Of a DNA stretch of 64,000 nt, positions 54,250-64,000 are shown one piece after another (the stretch's first letter is position 1; the number at the start of each line of letters is the position of its first letter). The stretch spans positions 620,001-684,000 of the forward strand of contig NW_024067741.1 of NCBI RefSeq assembly GCF_009389715.1, written 5' to 3'. A program made the position numbers and the translations under genes. The notes under the pieces were generated by a model that was given only the letters and a program-made list of their open reading frames with translations, was not told the origin of the DNA and ran no database searches. This DNA is from Phoenix dactylifera. Lineage: Eukaryota; Streptophyta; Magnoliopsida; Arecales; Arecaceae.

Positions 54250-54870
54250 ATAAAGGGAACGGCGCTTGCTCTAACACTGCGTACGAGGCCCGAAGGGAGA
54301 GAGCCTCATGTTGACGGCGCGCCTCGCGTCGACGGCGCGTACCGTGCCGGTGCTGGGTCTGCGCCCCGCGCCGAGGGCGCGCTTGGTGCTGGGGCCGCGC
54401 CCCCGTGATTGAGGCGCGAGGCTCTTGGACGCGTAGGGCCCGCGGGCCCATCTGCAGGCCCTGGTGGTGCTGGGCCCTGGGGCTGGCCGCGAGCCCAGGC
54501 CCCTTAGGCCTAGCCTGTAGGGGGCCATAGGGCCAGGACATGGGGGGCCCACAGGCCTAGGTTGTGGTGGGCCCACTGGCCCAGTCAGCCTTGGGGTCGG
54601 GGGTCTGACTAAGCTGGACTTGCTGGTCCAGGACAAGCATACCCTGGTTAGCCCCCCGAGGTACCAGCAGGGCCTTTCCAATACAGCCCACCCTGTCAGG
54701 AGTTGGAGTCAGGGTTGGGGACCTCCCTGCCTGTTGGCCAGGACCTCCCCATGTTTGGCATGTCGAGCGAGCCGCGGCCATGGGATACTGAGGGCCTTGG
54801 GAGTGGCCCAAATGGGGTCTTCGGTTTGGCCCTCCACCCCCGACCTCGGGTAGTAAAATGGATAAGAACT
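54250..54870. other. GC island with repeated GGCCC/GGGCC motifs
   Basis: About 620 bp of very GC-rich sequence sits between AT-rich flanks. A TATATAAAGG box is at 54246-54255. Short words such as GGCCCTGG, GGGCCCAC and GGCGCGC recur and make long but low-complexity ORFs on both strands. None shows a recognised domain, so I list no gene. It could be an LTR/promoter of an unknown element or a promoter CpG island. Confidence 0.45.
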
Positions 54871-54880
54871 GATATAATTG

Positions 54881-56023
54881 TTTTCGTCCGCGGCGGTCAA
54901 GGGGAGCGGCGGCGGGGGGAAGGGGAAGGCGGTGGTCTCGTCGGAGAGGGCGAAGAAGGTGGATGGATCGGGGAAGGCGGTCTCGATCTCCAAGCAGAAA
55001 GCTGTGACTGTCGCCTCCAAACAGGGGGTATTCCTCGAATGCTCTTGTGTTGTCTTGGGAAAGTTTCGATCTTGTCTGAGAATTACTGTGATCTATCGGT
55101 AGCGGTATGTGGATTTGTTGTCGGACGGCTTTAGGATAAACTTTTAGTTGGATTTGCTGGAGGTGCACACGTGGATTCATGCTGTTTGATCAAATTTTAC
55201 TATAATTGTCGCTTAGATTTTCCATTTTTGCTTGATTTGTGGTCTTTGGAGGGTAGATTTTGATTTTGTGGTGTGTTCCTCTGTTTCCTGGATTATCCGG
55301 TTGAGAATTTGGCAGGAAATTGCTTGCTTGTAGTGTTCTCTAGTGATTTGTGGTGATGGAATACTTGTTCTCTATGCTGTCTTGTTTCGATTTCAGATCC
55401 CAAAATTTGACGTTTATTTTTCTTTAAAAATTAATGCATATTTATTCTCTTCTATTTCTTCTTGATTTAGTCTAAAATAAATTGGGCCTTCTTGGATTAT
55501 GTTCATGTTAGAGTTCATCTTGATGGAGGTTCTGGAATGCAATAATTTTCTTTTCTGTTGGTCCCCCATAATTTTAACTTCTGGCTTTTTAAATCAACAG
55601 TGAAATAATTAAAATTTCTTGCAATCCCTTAAATCCAATTTGGGTGCTCATTTACTTAATTCTTCCTCTTTGCATGTATTTCCTCTGTTTGATTTATGTA
55701 AGTTTTGATTCTGGAACGAAGGTGAAAGAAAAATCGTCATCAACTTCTGCGAGAACTGTTGCCAAAACAATCAAAACAACGGCTGTCAAAGTGAGGGCTC
55801 AGAAGAAAGTCTATTCCTTGGCCGGCCAGAAGTATGATCCTCCTGAAGAGGTTACAGACTTGCACATTCACTTCCTTATTTCTACTTATTCTGAGGTGAT
55901 AAATTCCTTTGGAAAAATTTCTTACGCTGTGGCTGTGGATTCTTCATGGCAGAGAGAACCCTTGCGGATATTTTAAGAATCCTTATCAAAGCAGATTCCA
56001 TCAAGTGAAATGGCAGAGTTCTG
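54881..56023 (+). pseudogene. Spliced plant gene of unknown function, with a premature stop
   Basis: Exon 1 (about 54881-55028) encodes SAAVKGSGGGGKGKAVVSSE and KKVDGSGKAVSISKQKAV. Exon 2 (about 55700-55850) encodes KEKSSSTSARTVAKTIKTTA and KKVYSLAGQKYDPPEE. Exon 3 (55953-56023) encodes REPLRIF, then TAA at 55974-55976, then ESLSKQIPSSEMAEFW. Splice sites are normal (GAG|GTTACA at 55851, CAG|AGAGAA at 55952, CTG|GTAAGA at 56024). The conserved core (PPEE, then EPLRIFYESL expected) belongs to a plant-specific family I know only as uncharacterised. Tyr (TAT or TAC) has become TAA. No further exon was found up to 56707. Confidence 0.7.
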
Positions 56024-56707
56024 GTAAGACTATTATTCTCATGTGCCTTTCATCCCCTCCTTCCCTATATGCCAAAATGGAAAATAAATGAAGTTACTTG
56101 AGCTTCTATGTTGTTGTAAATATTCTACTTGCTTTCTTTGGTTGTAGTTTGCGGTTGGATTCTTACTGTTCTGCCGAATGTTTTATTAAATTCCTTCTAG
56201 TTTTAATTTAAAACAGAACTCGTACATTTAGGTTTTGAATATCATAAACTTAGGGCATGGGGCATTATGCTTGTATAATTACTATCTTGGAACTAGCGCT
56301 TGATGAGTACATGCTGTTCTATGGAACTTAGAAAGCATGCTTTATTAATGTCTCATTTCGAGCTTGTTATAGATGCCAGTTCAATGACCTTCCCTTTTCT
56401 GCTTGTACTTCTAATTTCCTGATGTTCAACTAAAAAAGAATGTTGCCTTGTTGCATGCAAGAACACATTAAGATTTGTACGTATTGGCTTGTTGAATTTG
56501 CCAAATAATTGAACTACTTACTTCCAATTTTGGGTTACTGTGTAATGTATTTCTGCATTTGTCAGTTAACTTTGGCATCTTCATGTAAATGATAGATTTC
56601 TTTCTTTCATTAACCCCCTTGATTATTTAAGTAGCGGCAATAATGGACGATAATTATGTCATAAGCATAGTGCATTCTTTACATTTTCTTAGAGCATATG
56701 AAAAGAT
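56024..56707. other. Intron-like stretch, no further exon seen
   Basis: It starts with a good splice donor (GTAAGA) and is T-rich throughout, as plant introns are. No coding exon of the upstream gene was recognised before the LTR element at 56708. Confidence 0.45.
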
Positions 56708-58419
56708 TGATGCAGGACAGCAGGAAGAGAAAGGAAGAGAGAAAAGGGAGAGAGGAGAAATAGGGAAGAAGAAGAGAGGAGGGAGAAAGAGGGTTGAAGA
56801 ACTAGGCTTCGCATCTAGCTCCACTCAGAGTTTCACACGCCAGAGCTTGAAGAAAGAGAATCAATTTTTATTTCCTTCATAGCATAATCCTAAACGATAT
56901 ACCTTCTAACATATTTATAGACCCAAAAATGCCCAAAAACCCTAAAGCTATGAAGCCTCACAAAAGATCCTCAAAATAATAAAATACCAAAATAAGCCCT
57001 AAAGGCTGTCAAACAACAAAATACCCTAATAAACCCAAATAACATAAAATCACTCCCATAATAAAATTAAACTGGTTGGACCACCCTTCTGCGGCGATCG
57101 TAAACTCGAGTGATGGGTGACCTGGCACTGGTGTCCGCACCAACTCCCCCCAGGTAGGAAGAAGTCGACCTTGATAAAAGTGGCTCGGTGTAGCCCCGGT
57201 AGTACTCCAACAAGTCCAGGTCAATCTGTTGTAGCTCCTCGCGCGGGATCCAAGTGTAGCCAGATTTTGATCATCCTCGGTGGCGGCAGGAGATGGCGTG
57301 GCGGAGCAGCGAGGGTGGCGATGCGGCGAGGGCGACGGCGGCACGGCATGCGGACGAAGAAGACGAACAGGTAATCCTTTTTTTTCTTTTTTTTTCTCTT
57401 TTTTTTCTTTTCTTTCTCTTTTTTTCCTCTTTTTTTCTTTTTTTTCTTTTTTTCTCTTTTTTTTTCAAACCAAGTGGATTCAGGTTGACGGGCGCAACTC
57501 GCTCCACTAACCCGTTATTGTGCTTCTTCTCTGCGGGTTGTTGCGGGCGGTTACGCCGGCTTCCGTGACGGGCGTGTGGAGTGCAGCGTTGGCTGGCGAC
57601 AGGGTCAAGGGTTTCGACGAGGATGAAGGGGCAGAGGCAGTGTTGAGGACGATGGGGTGTCAGGGAGGGGCAGCGGTGCTCCTCTTCTCATATCCGAACA
57701 AGGATGACGATGGAGGAGGGGTTTCCCTTTGCTTTCCTCGGGGTCGCCATGTCTCAGGGATTCTCTTTCTCTTCTTGTACGCCGCTGGAAGGAGGAGACG
57801 CTCACGAGAACAGGGCTTGGAAGTTCGGTTTCGGAAGAAGAAACGGGGAGCAGGGAAGCGGAAGAGGGAATAGTGAACCTTCTGGAGAAGACACCCCAAA
57901 GTTTTTCCTCCCGCATGAAGCCTAAGCCCACGACCCACAGCAACCCAAGATTTTCTCTTTCTGCGTAGCCATGCTCTGATACCAAAGTTGATGCAGGACA
58001 GTAGGGAGAGAAAGGAAGAGAGAAAAGGGAGAGGAGAAATAGGGAAGAAGGAGAGAGGAGGGAGGAGGAGAAGGAACTCGGCTTCGCACCTAGCTCCGCT
58101 CAGGGTTTTACATGCCAGAGCTTGAAGAAAGAGAATGAATTTTTATTTCATTCATAGCATAACCCTAAACGATGTACGGTCCAACATATTTATAGATCCA
58201 AAAATGCAAAAAAAAAACTTAAAAGAAACTAGTCTCACAAAAGACCCTCAAAATAACGAAATACCAAAATAAGTTCCAAAGACTGTCAAATAAGAAAATA
58301 TCCTAATAAGCCCAAATAACATAAAATCACTCCTAGAATAAAATCAAACTGGCTGGACCATCCTTCTGCAGCGACCATAAACCCGAGTGACGGGTGACCT
58401 GGCACCGGTGTCCGCACCA
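56708..58419 (-). mobile_element. Small non-autonomous LTR retrotransposon (1712 bp), TSD AAGAT
   Basis: LTRs are at 56708-57142 (435 bp) and 57989-58419 (431 bp). Both start TGATGCAGGACAG and end TCCGCACCA on the plus strand, so the element reads on the minus strand as TGGTGCGGAC...GCATCA. The primer site on the minus strand, TGGTATCAGAGCATGG, is at 57969-57984, next to the right LTR. A purine tract (minus strand TGGGGGGAG) lies next to the left LTR at 57143-57153. The target duplication AAGAT is at 56703-56707 and 58420-58424. The 846 bp interior has no gag or pol. It is larger than TRIM elements and smaller than LARDs. By eye the LTRs differ at roughly a tenth of positions, so the copy is not recent. 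Confidence 0.93.
57373..57467 (-). repeat. Poly(T)/CTTTTT tract inside the small LTR element
   Basis: About 95 bp of T with single C interruptions (poly-purine A/G on the element's own strand). It divides the element's interior into a 5' part with weak ORFs and a 3' part. Confidence 0.8.
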
Positions 58420-58424
58420 AAGAT

Positions 58425-59990
58425 AGAAAGTATTTAGTCTGGCAATGCATACTAATAGCATGGGTTTCTTTAAGGCTGTAATTCCGTACAATCAAAAATA
58501 CTAAACATTGCACTGCCTAATTATCTTGTCAACCAACACAAAAAGGTAAAGAAAAAAAAAAATCAAACCATTGAAATATTTTGCTTGATTTTAGGAAGGC
58601 TTGAGTTCTGTGTTACCACTGGATCTGACTCCCCAATGATCTAGTGATGGCATTACAAAGGCAAGATTTATCGTGAAAACCATCTCTTCACACATTGCTT
58701 TATGTTCACCATCATCTTTTGCAGCTATCGTTCATAACTGAAGGAAAAATTGACTGACCAAAAGATGTTTGCCAAAGAGATTTGTTTGACTATCTTGAAC
58801 TGAACAAAAGTACAAGCTGCAACTTGCGCTCATTTCTGATCTTGTGCATGTAAAATCTAAAATTGAGTTGGAAGAATTGTTCTCCACATTTAAAAGGCTT
58901 GTGAAGACAGTCTTGGGAAAGGGGAGCTGATAATTTTTTAATAGTCTTCCAAAAATTTTAAAAAAAAATTGTTCATATATCCAAAAATTGGTCATGTATG
59001 AGATCTTGGATCTGTACTTTAGAGCTTGAGATCTCATACTAGAGCCTAGACTTCATACTGATTTGCTTCGATTAAGTGAGGCCTATAGACTTTTCAACAA
59101 ATAGAAAACCAAGCTTCATATATCCAAAAATTGGTCCTTATCCATTTAACCTAGACCTTTTCAACCAACAATAACTTTTAAACAATGGCTGGATAAGGGA
59201 ACAAATAACTTTTTATGGTTAGCTAATCAACATCCAAACACAACTTAAACAAATAATCCAGCAGATTACTACTCTCGCTTAGGTTTTTCTAGATCTTTTT
59301 CTGCTATACAAACTGCTCTTAGGGGTGTTGAATCTAGAGATTGTGAGTCCAAGATGCTAATATTTTCCCGGATCATCATAATTTGGATGACTTCCTCTCT
59401 TTGAAAAATTTAAAGCTTCTTAAGATTCCAGGACTTCTATCTTTTTTTTTTTTTGAGATCCTTTCTACAACTTTTCTTCCGGTTTCAACTATGAATGACA
59501 ATTTATGATTCGATCCCCAACCCAAACCCCAATCACCTTGACTCAAAATTTTAAAAAATTGCAAAGAATTACCCAAAATTCAGGATGAATTCATGTAAAC
59601 AAAAATTTAAAATATCAAATAAACAATATAAAAATTTTAAAATATTTATATATTTATTTATGAGAAAATAAGCTTGTGAGAAGCAAAATCAAGCAATAAG
59701 TGATACCATTAAAAAAAAAAAAGAAGCACATAGCTTCGTTAAGTTATAATTCACAAAGGTTTGATTAATGGATAAATCATAAAATTCATAAATATATGTA
59801 ATAAATGACTGGATCATTTTTGTTATTTCATCCATAAAATATTTCAAAGATCAAGGAAAAACAAAAAAATATATTGTAAGAAATTTTCAACAATCCAGAA
59901 AATTCCCAACAAGAAGTGCGAGCAGCCACAGTAATAAGACAGGTAGCCAATTCCCAACAAGCCCAAGCAGTAAAAAGGTAAGAACCATAA
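58425..59990. other. Unassigned AT-rich stretch
   Basis: No gene or repeat recognised. It may be intron or intergenic sequence of the host region that surrounds the small LTR element. Confidence 0.4.
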
Positions 59991-60170
59991 AGATTGTGGA
60001 TTGTGGAGAGGATAAAGCTCATCCTTGGGAGATCTAAAATGAGTACTTTGTATCTAAGCCATACCCAACGCAACCCTCCCCACATAAGAAGGACAGCTAA
60101 CCTTTCCAGAAGCAAGGGTTTTAGGAGCTGGAATCACATCAGGTTGGCCAAGCCACAGCGAGAGATACAT

Positions 60171-60314
60171 AGAGAGAGAGAGAGAGACGGACAAACAGAG
60201 AGGGAGAGAAAGGTGAGTATAGTTTTCCCTGAGCCCGTGTTCCAAATATGGTGGAGACAGCAAGATCGCTCCCCATAGCTGTAAATTCTCACCCCGTGGT
60301 CAGGATATTGTTAG
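60171..60314 (+). other. Possible 5' end of a host gene (leader plus first exon)
   Basis: A GA microsatellite (60171-60187), common in plant 5' leaders, is followed by an ATG at 60248 that opens a 22-codon frame (MVETARSLPIAVNSHPVV...). It ends at a possible donor, TTAG|GTAGGT (about 60315), and a T-rich intron-like stretch follows. I do not recognise the peptide and see no second exon. This is a weak call. Confidence 0.3.
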
Positions 60315-61752
60315 GTAGGTTTGCTGTTGGCTCGCTATTTTTTTGGATTTTTATAAGTTTCTTTCTTTTGATGTGTGATTTCAAAACTTGTTCTCTTCAC
60401 GGGCATGGTATATGTTGGTTTTTGGATGGCTCTTGAGCTTGGTTTTGGATATCAGAATTTGATTGTTGGTCTTCGATGGGTCACAGATTTTTCTCAGGAT
60501 GGTTTTGGTGGTTGTTTTGGATTTTGACCTTTCGATTCTGTAGTTCTGGCTCTGTTTATTTGAGAGGACTGGCGATTTTTTTCCCCTTATATTTTTGTCC
60601 GGAATTAAGGATTCTATGGGTGTCTATTTGAATCTATGTGTTGCTGTATCTTGTGACCATGGTTAAAGGCATATTTTTTTATTGATTATAGATTAGAAAA
60701 GTTCCATTTTTTTGAGTGAAAGATATTGATTTTATTTTGTCTCTTGGAAAATTAATTGGGTAGACGACATCAGTCTTAGATTAGCTATTTCTTGTTTTCT
60801 TTTTTGCCTCGAAACTTTCTTCAAGTTTGGGGAAGATGAATTACTTCAAACAAAATGCCCTAGCAAATGTAAAATTATGTGCAGTGCCCCCTACCCTTAT
60901 TAGATTACTCTCGGTGTCTAATTAGGTTCCCTGAATAGCTTATGTGATAATTTTTCACTTGGCACATGAAACTCCTTATGGATAGCTTAATGTTAATGTT
61001 CATCTCAGATTAGTATATCTGTGCTACTTTTCTTGTATAACTTTTTCTTGAAATTTTAATATTTTCACTCTATCCCCTGTATCCCATAATTCACTCTATC
61101 CCCTGTATCTGTGCTATTGGTAGGTGAGCAGAGCTGTTAGTACAATTTTTTTTAGAGGTTGACACTATTACCATCGGCAGAGCAGAGCTTACACACACAC
61201 ACAATGATTTTTTTTATGCTTTTTCTTATTGAGGTATTGGGGGTGCAGTGGGAGTATACTGATATTTGATTTTTCTCATGCAAGGTACTAGGGGACCACT
61301 CTTTTAAGTTAACTTTGGATTTTGAGAATGCTTACTTTTTCCATCACATCTTGGTATAAGAGTAGTCATGAAGTTCTTCAATTCTTTCCATGGCCCTCAT
61401 CTTTATTATTAATGACAAAAATCCTTATCTAACAAAAGGGTAAAAATCCACCAAACTTGTTAAAATAACAAAATCAATTATTAAGATGGGCTAAAAACCA
61501 GGAAAACAAAACCAAAGTAAAGAAAGAATGATAAATAATGTTAAGGTTTTTTAAGATCTGACTAGTGTCCAATTAACAGGAAAACCACATAAGCTAGACT
61601 AACAGTAAAATAAAAGGGGAATATCAAAAACCAAAGTTCATACAAATGCAAAGACCCAGCTCCTATTCTGGCACTTGCTAAATTCAACTGGTTTAGACTG
61701 TCCAGAACTGGGTAAGAATATTATGTAGCTCAAATGCTAGATGCAACAAATC

Positions 61753-61756
<4 letters not shown>

Positions 61757-61785
<29 letters not shown>
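61757..61785. repeat. (TC)n microsatellite
   Basis: Uninterrupted TC dinucleotides over 29 bp. Confidence 0.95.
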
Positions 61786-61952
61786 AAAGCGCACACAATG
61801 GGGATGTCAAAAATAAAACACTGATCGCTCATACCAAATAAGAGATGGAAGTTAAGCCAGTTCCAGACTAAAAATGTTCTTAAAATGTGTTTTTGTTGTC
61901 ATATAATAATAGCCTATTTATGTGACATTTATCAATTGTTCTCCTGAACTTG

Positions 61953-62009
61953 CGAGAGAAACAGAGACAGAGACAGAGAGAGAGACAGACAGAGAGAGAG
62001 AGAGAGAGA
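61953..62009. repeat. (GA)n/(GACA)n microsatellite
   Basis: GA repeats interrupted by GACA units over about 57 bp. Confidence 0.9.
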
Positions 62010-62126
62010 TGAAGGGGGGTGGAGATTTTTTTATTTTATTTTATTTTTTGATGTGAAGGGAGGGGAGCGAGGGGGGGGGGATGGAGATAAGTGAATCAGC
62101 ATATAAGTTAACATATGAAAGCTTAC

Positions 62127-62431
62127 TTTGCTTCACAGTTAGGCCTGCAAGAGTGACAGATTCTGCTTGCATAGTTTGCCTTGTGCATAGCATCAACAAC
62201 AACCAAATCATATCCATCACAGTCACCCTGTCATATAAATAGGCAAATCAATCAGCTGTCTGGAATATGGGATTGGTAATGAAAATACGCCCCTTAACGG
62301 AAAAATGTTAAAAAAAAAACCTTTGGCCTCTCCAGGTAAATGTTATAAAACTCAGGTGCTGGTTCTTGATTATTTTTTTGTAAAGACCTAATTCCATCCT
62401 GTTTCTCAAACCATTTCCAAGCTGGATAAAC
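62127..62431 (-). CDS. ATXR3: ATXR3/SDG2-like histone methyltransferase, two SET-domain exons
   Basis: Two minus-strand exons: 62321-62431 (37 codons, from VYPAWKWFEKQDGIRSLQ to FYNIYLERPK) and 62127-62227 (33 codons plus two bases, GDCDGYDLVVVDAMHKANYA then SRICHSCRPNCEA). The acceptors are CAG|GTT and CAG|GGT. The donors are AAG|GTTTTT and AA|GTAAGC. The reading frame is continuous across the splice. The second exon carries the SET signature ICHSCRPNCEA (NHSCxPN class), where the cofactor and substrate Lys bind. The strings match the ATXR3/SDG2 family, which deposits H3K4 trimethylation. Upstream exons should lie to the right and downstream exons to the left, but none was found up to either repeat. 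It may be a fragment. Not one stop codon is present in these exons. Confidence 0.8.
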
Positions 62432-62515
62432 CTGAAAATATTGATTAAGAAAAAAGCATCAAAATCCACATTGTAAACTCCAAAGTCACCATTTAACTGC
62501 TCCTAAGGCTTGAAG

Positions 62516-62807
62516 CTAAAATTGTAGGAACAATGTGAGCCAGTTTCATGTGCATTATGTTATATCATGGGTTAGAGAACCAAAGGAAAAAAGAAAACCC
62601 AAAGTGTAGAAGAGGGATGCAAAGGTTTATTAAATTGACAATCATGAGGTCTCCAGTTAGCATTTTCAATTATCATAATGGTTTCAGAGCAAATTATGGG
62701 TCAATATTAGGCCACAGAAATTTCTGATATCCATGTTTATGCTCAAACAGCTACAAAAGAAGCAACTTGAGAGTCTAAGGTACTTCTGATGCTGATTTTT
62801 TTTTTTT
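62516..62807. repeat. 291 bp duplicate sequence, copy 2
   Basis: Near-identical to 46780-47070. It lies 85 bp upstream (minus strand) of the ATXR3-like exon, so it is in an intron of that gene or in a rearranged flank. It ends in a T tract of about 12. Confidence 0.9.
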
Positions 62808-63079
62808 GCCCTAATTTATATTAGAAATTTATTTTAAATCCTAATTTCTAGAATCGCGGTCAAATATCCTAAAATTGCATTCCAAAATTAATTACGTTAT
62901 CGAGTGCCCGATGGCGTAAAGAGTTATATTATCTAAGACATATTATGCTCTATGTTGGTCGGCATTGAATCTGAGCTAGTTAGCACATCCAACCTGTCCA
63001 ACAAATTCAGCTTTGCATGAATATGAGTAACAGAAGCTATATTAGATATTCGATCATTTTGCTTGATTTAAGTCTTCAG

Positions 63080-63210
63080 GCATCAGTGGAGAAAAATGCG
63101 TGGGAACTGAAGCAATATATTGAGGAGCTCTACTGGGGATCTGGAAAGCATGTGCTACTTCTTGGGCACAGCAAAGGCGGGGTTGATGCTGCAGCAGCAT
63201 TGTCCTTGTA
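63080..63210 (+). pseudogene. Alpha/beta hydrolase exon fragment
   Basis: The acceptor TTCAG is at 63075-63079. The exon reads ASVEKNAWELKQYIEELYWG and SGKHVLLLGHSKGGVDAAAALSLY, with the nucleophile-elbow motif GHSKGG (GxSxG) that positions the catalytic Ser. It matches a plant alpha/beta-hydrolase family exon. It stops at 63210, where a G homopolymer begins, and the normal continuation after SLY is absent. The other exons, with the Asp and His of the triad, are not seen. Confidence 0.7.
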
Positions 63211-63215
63211 CGCGC

Positions 63216-63239
63216 GGGGGGGGGGGGGGGGGGGGGGGG
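63216..63239. repeat. Poly(G) tract (24 G)
   Basis: An uninterrupted run of 24 G, then T and four more G. It cuts the hydrolase exon. Confidence 0.9.
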
Positions 63240-63332
63240 TGGGGTGCTGCTGCCGCCATAAAAGAGGGGGAAGATGTGGATGGAGAAGGGAATGGAGACA
63301 TATAAATGGTGAGAGAAAGAGAAGGAAAGGCG

Positions 63333-63556
63333 ATGGATTCATCTTGTTTGGATAATGGAAGGAGAGGGAAAGAGAAAAAAAAGAGTAAATGTGTTGAAAT
63401 GAGAGGGAGAGAAGGTTTTTCAAAAGGAATGAAGGTGAAAGACCATGGATTCATCTTGTTGGATAATGGAAGGAGAGGGAAAAAGAAAAAAAAGAGAGTA
63501 CATGTGCTGAAATGAGAGGGAGACAAGGTTTGTCAAAAGGAATGAAGGCGAACTAA
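63333..63556. repeat. 112 bp tandem duplication
   Basis: The unit ATGGATTCATCTTGTT...GGATAATGGAAGGAGAGGG...AAAAGGAATGAAGG starts at 63333 and again at 63445, differing at a few positions. Open frames across it are low-complexity and not convincing. Confidence 0.85.
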
Positions 63557-64000
63557 GCAGCCAAGAGATAAAGGCTATCTGCCCCAAGTTGGCAAAATTT
63601 TTCAAGAATTTCGTTCTTGGTCATATGCTAGCCAAACAGCCTGTACATGAGAAACCAAGTCATGACATTATTTACACATTTAATTTGAAAATTTTAAAAT
63701 ATCAAATTATACCATGGAATACGTACTTCCATATATCCATCTAGCATATACTATGGTGGAATTGTCCATATACCATTTATTTATTTTAATATGAATGTTG
63801 AAATTACATCATTATAGCTGTAATAACATACTATGGTAAAGCAACATACACGCTTGCACGGATCCTCACATACTCCTCTCATTTAAGCCCTGACGTTCTT
63901 ATCAGGCTAAGGGTTCAAATCCATTCAAATCTAATCACAAGCACCACGATCGGCCTATAGTCAGCCCCAATGAATCTGTGCTATAGTGTCCTCTAGTCCA
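63557..64000. other. Unassigned end of window
   Basis: No gene or repeat confirmed. A GGTTCAAATCC string at about 63910 resembles a tRNA-type B box but lacks convincing partners. Confidence 0.35.

Larger units (their letters stand above)
60316..62110. other. Long T-rich, intron-like stretch with microsatellites
   Basis: No exon recognised. It contains (AC)n at 61191-61204, (TC)n at 61757-61785 and a GA/GACA tract at 61953-62009. Confidence 0.45.

Noticed and set aside
54233-55180. Long GC-rich ORFs on both strands
   Set aside because: Long frames are expected in this GC content. They are low-complexity and overlap on both strands. Only the exon-1 frame of the 54881 gene was kept.
57271-57985. 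Several ORFs of 75-126 residues inside the small LTR element
   Set aside because: They are on both strands, unrelated to gag or pol, and include a poly-T/poly-A tract. None has a credible start context or domain.
63860-63960. tRNA or tRNA-derived SINE (GGTTCAAATCC)
   Set aside because: The B-box-like string is present, but I found no acceptor stem, no good A box and no tail or target duplication.

Overview
The window looks like intergenic or pericentromeric-type nuclear DNA of a flowering plant, probably a large-genome monocot (the clade is inference; a palm-like genome would fit). It has no bacterial-style operons. It holds nested Copia, Gypsy, LINE, CACTA and Helitron-derived sequence, AT-rich filler, and a few short spliced exons of plant host genes. 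I found no gene that is intact from start to stop. Almost all coding sequence is broken transposon sequence, and many of the stops are C-to-T (or G-to-A on the other strand) changes, as expected of methylated, silenced DNA.

Left nest (1-13.4 kb). Element A (+, 3' end only, LTR 989-2814) sits in the gag of element B (-, LTR 3548-5125). B sits in the integrase of Copia element C1 (-, gag-PR-IN, leader, 5' LTR 8433-10761). C1 sits in a LINE ORF2 remnant (10767-13377). Next come a second LINE fragment, a 172-175 bp tandem repeat interrupted by a 1039 bp TIR element (14451-15489), a Copia pol remnant (about 15985-16575) and a CACTA end (about 17610-18249).

Central nest (18.2-32.5 kb). A solo LTR D (18278-32456, TSD TCTTT) is split by a nearly complete Copia element C2 (18861-31442, TSD GAAGT). 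C2 is itself split by two solo LTRs: F (18994-20927, TSD AATTC) and G (24309-25123, TSD GTATC). All four junction pairs can be read directly from their target-site duplications.

CACTA (32665-41413). This element has 17 bp TIRs, a TGA target-site duplication, subterminal GCGAC-type repeats, a tnp2-like transposase gene and a second En/Spm-type (Transposase_24-like) gene. Its ends are perfect but the transposase has several stops and frameshifts.

Right part (41.4-64 kb). This holds an LTR fragment, a Helitron Rep/helicase fragment interrupted by a Gypsy fragment flanked by 62 bp duplications, a PPR-like N-terminus, rearranged Copia and Gypsy pieces, an Athila/Tat-like Gypsy gag, a GC island, a spliced plant gene with a nonsense codon (54881-56023), a small coding-free LTR element with TSD AAGAT (56708-58419), two SET-domain exons of an ATXR3/SDG2-like histone methyltransferase (62127-62431, minus) and one exon of an alpha/beta hydrolase (63080-63210).

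Most interesting signal. The U3 regions of five LTRs (A, B, D, E, F) carry dense arrays of the palindrome GAGTCGACTC or its variants. Within clusters they are spaced 21 bp, two turns of B-DNA, and in A, B, D and F the array lies just upstream of the TATA-like box. The unrelated C-family LTRs carry a different palindrome array (CCTAAT-N3-ATTAGG type), also in U3 upstream of the TATA. This looks like independent evolution of palindromic promoter arrays in neighbouring retrotransposon families.
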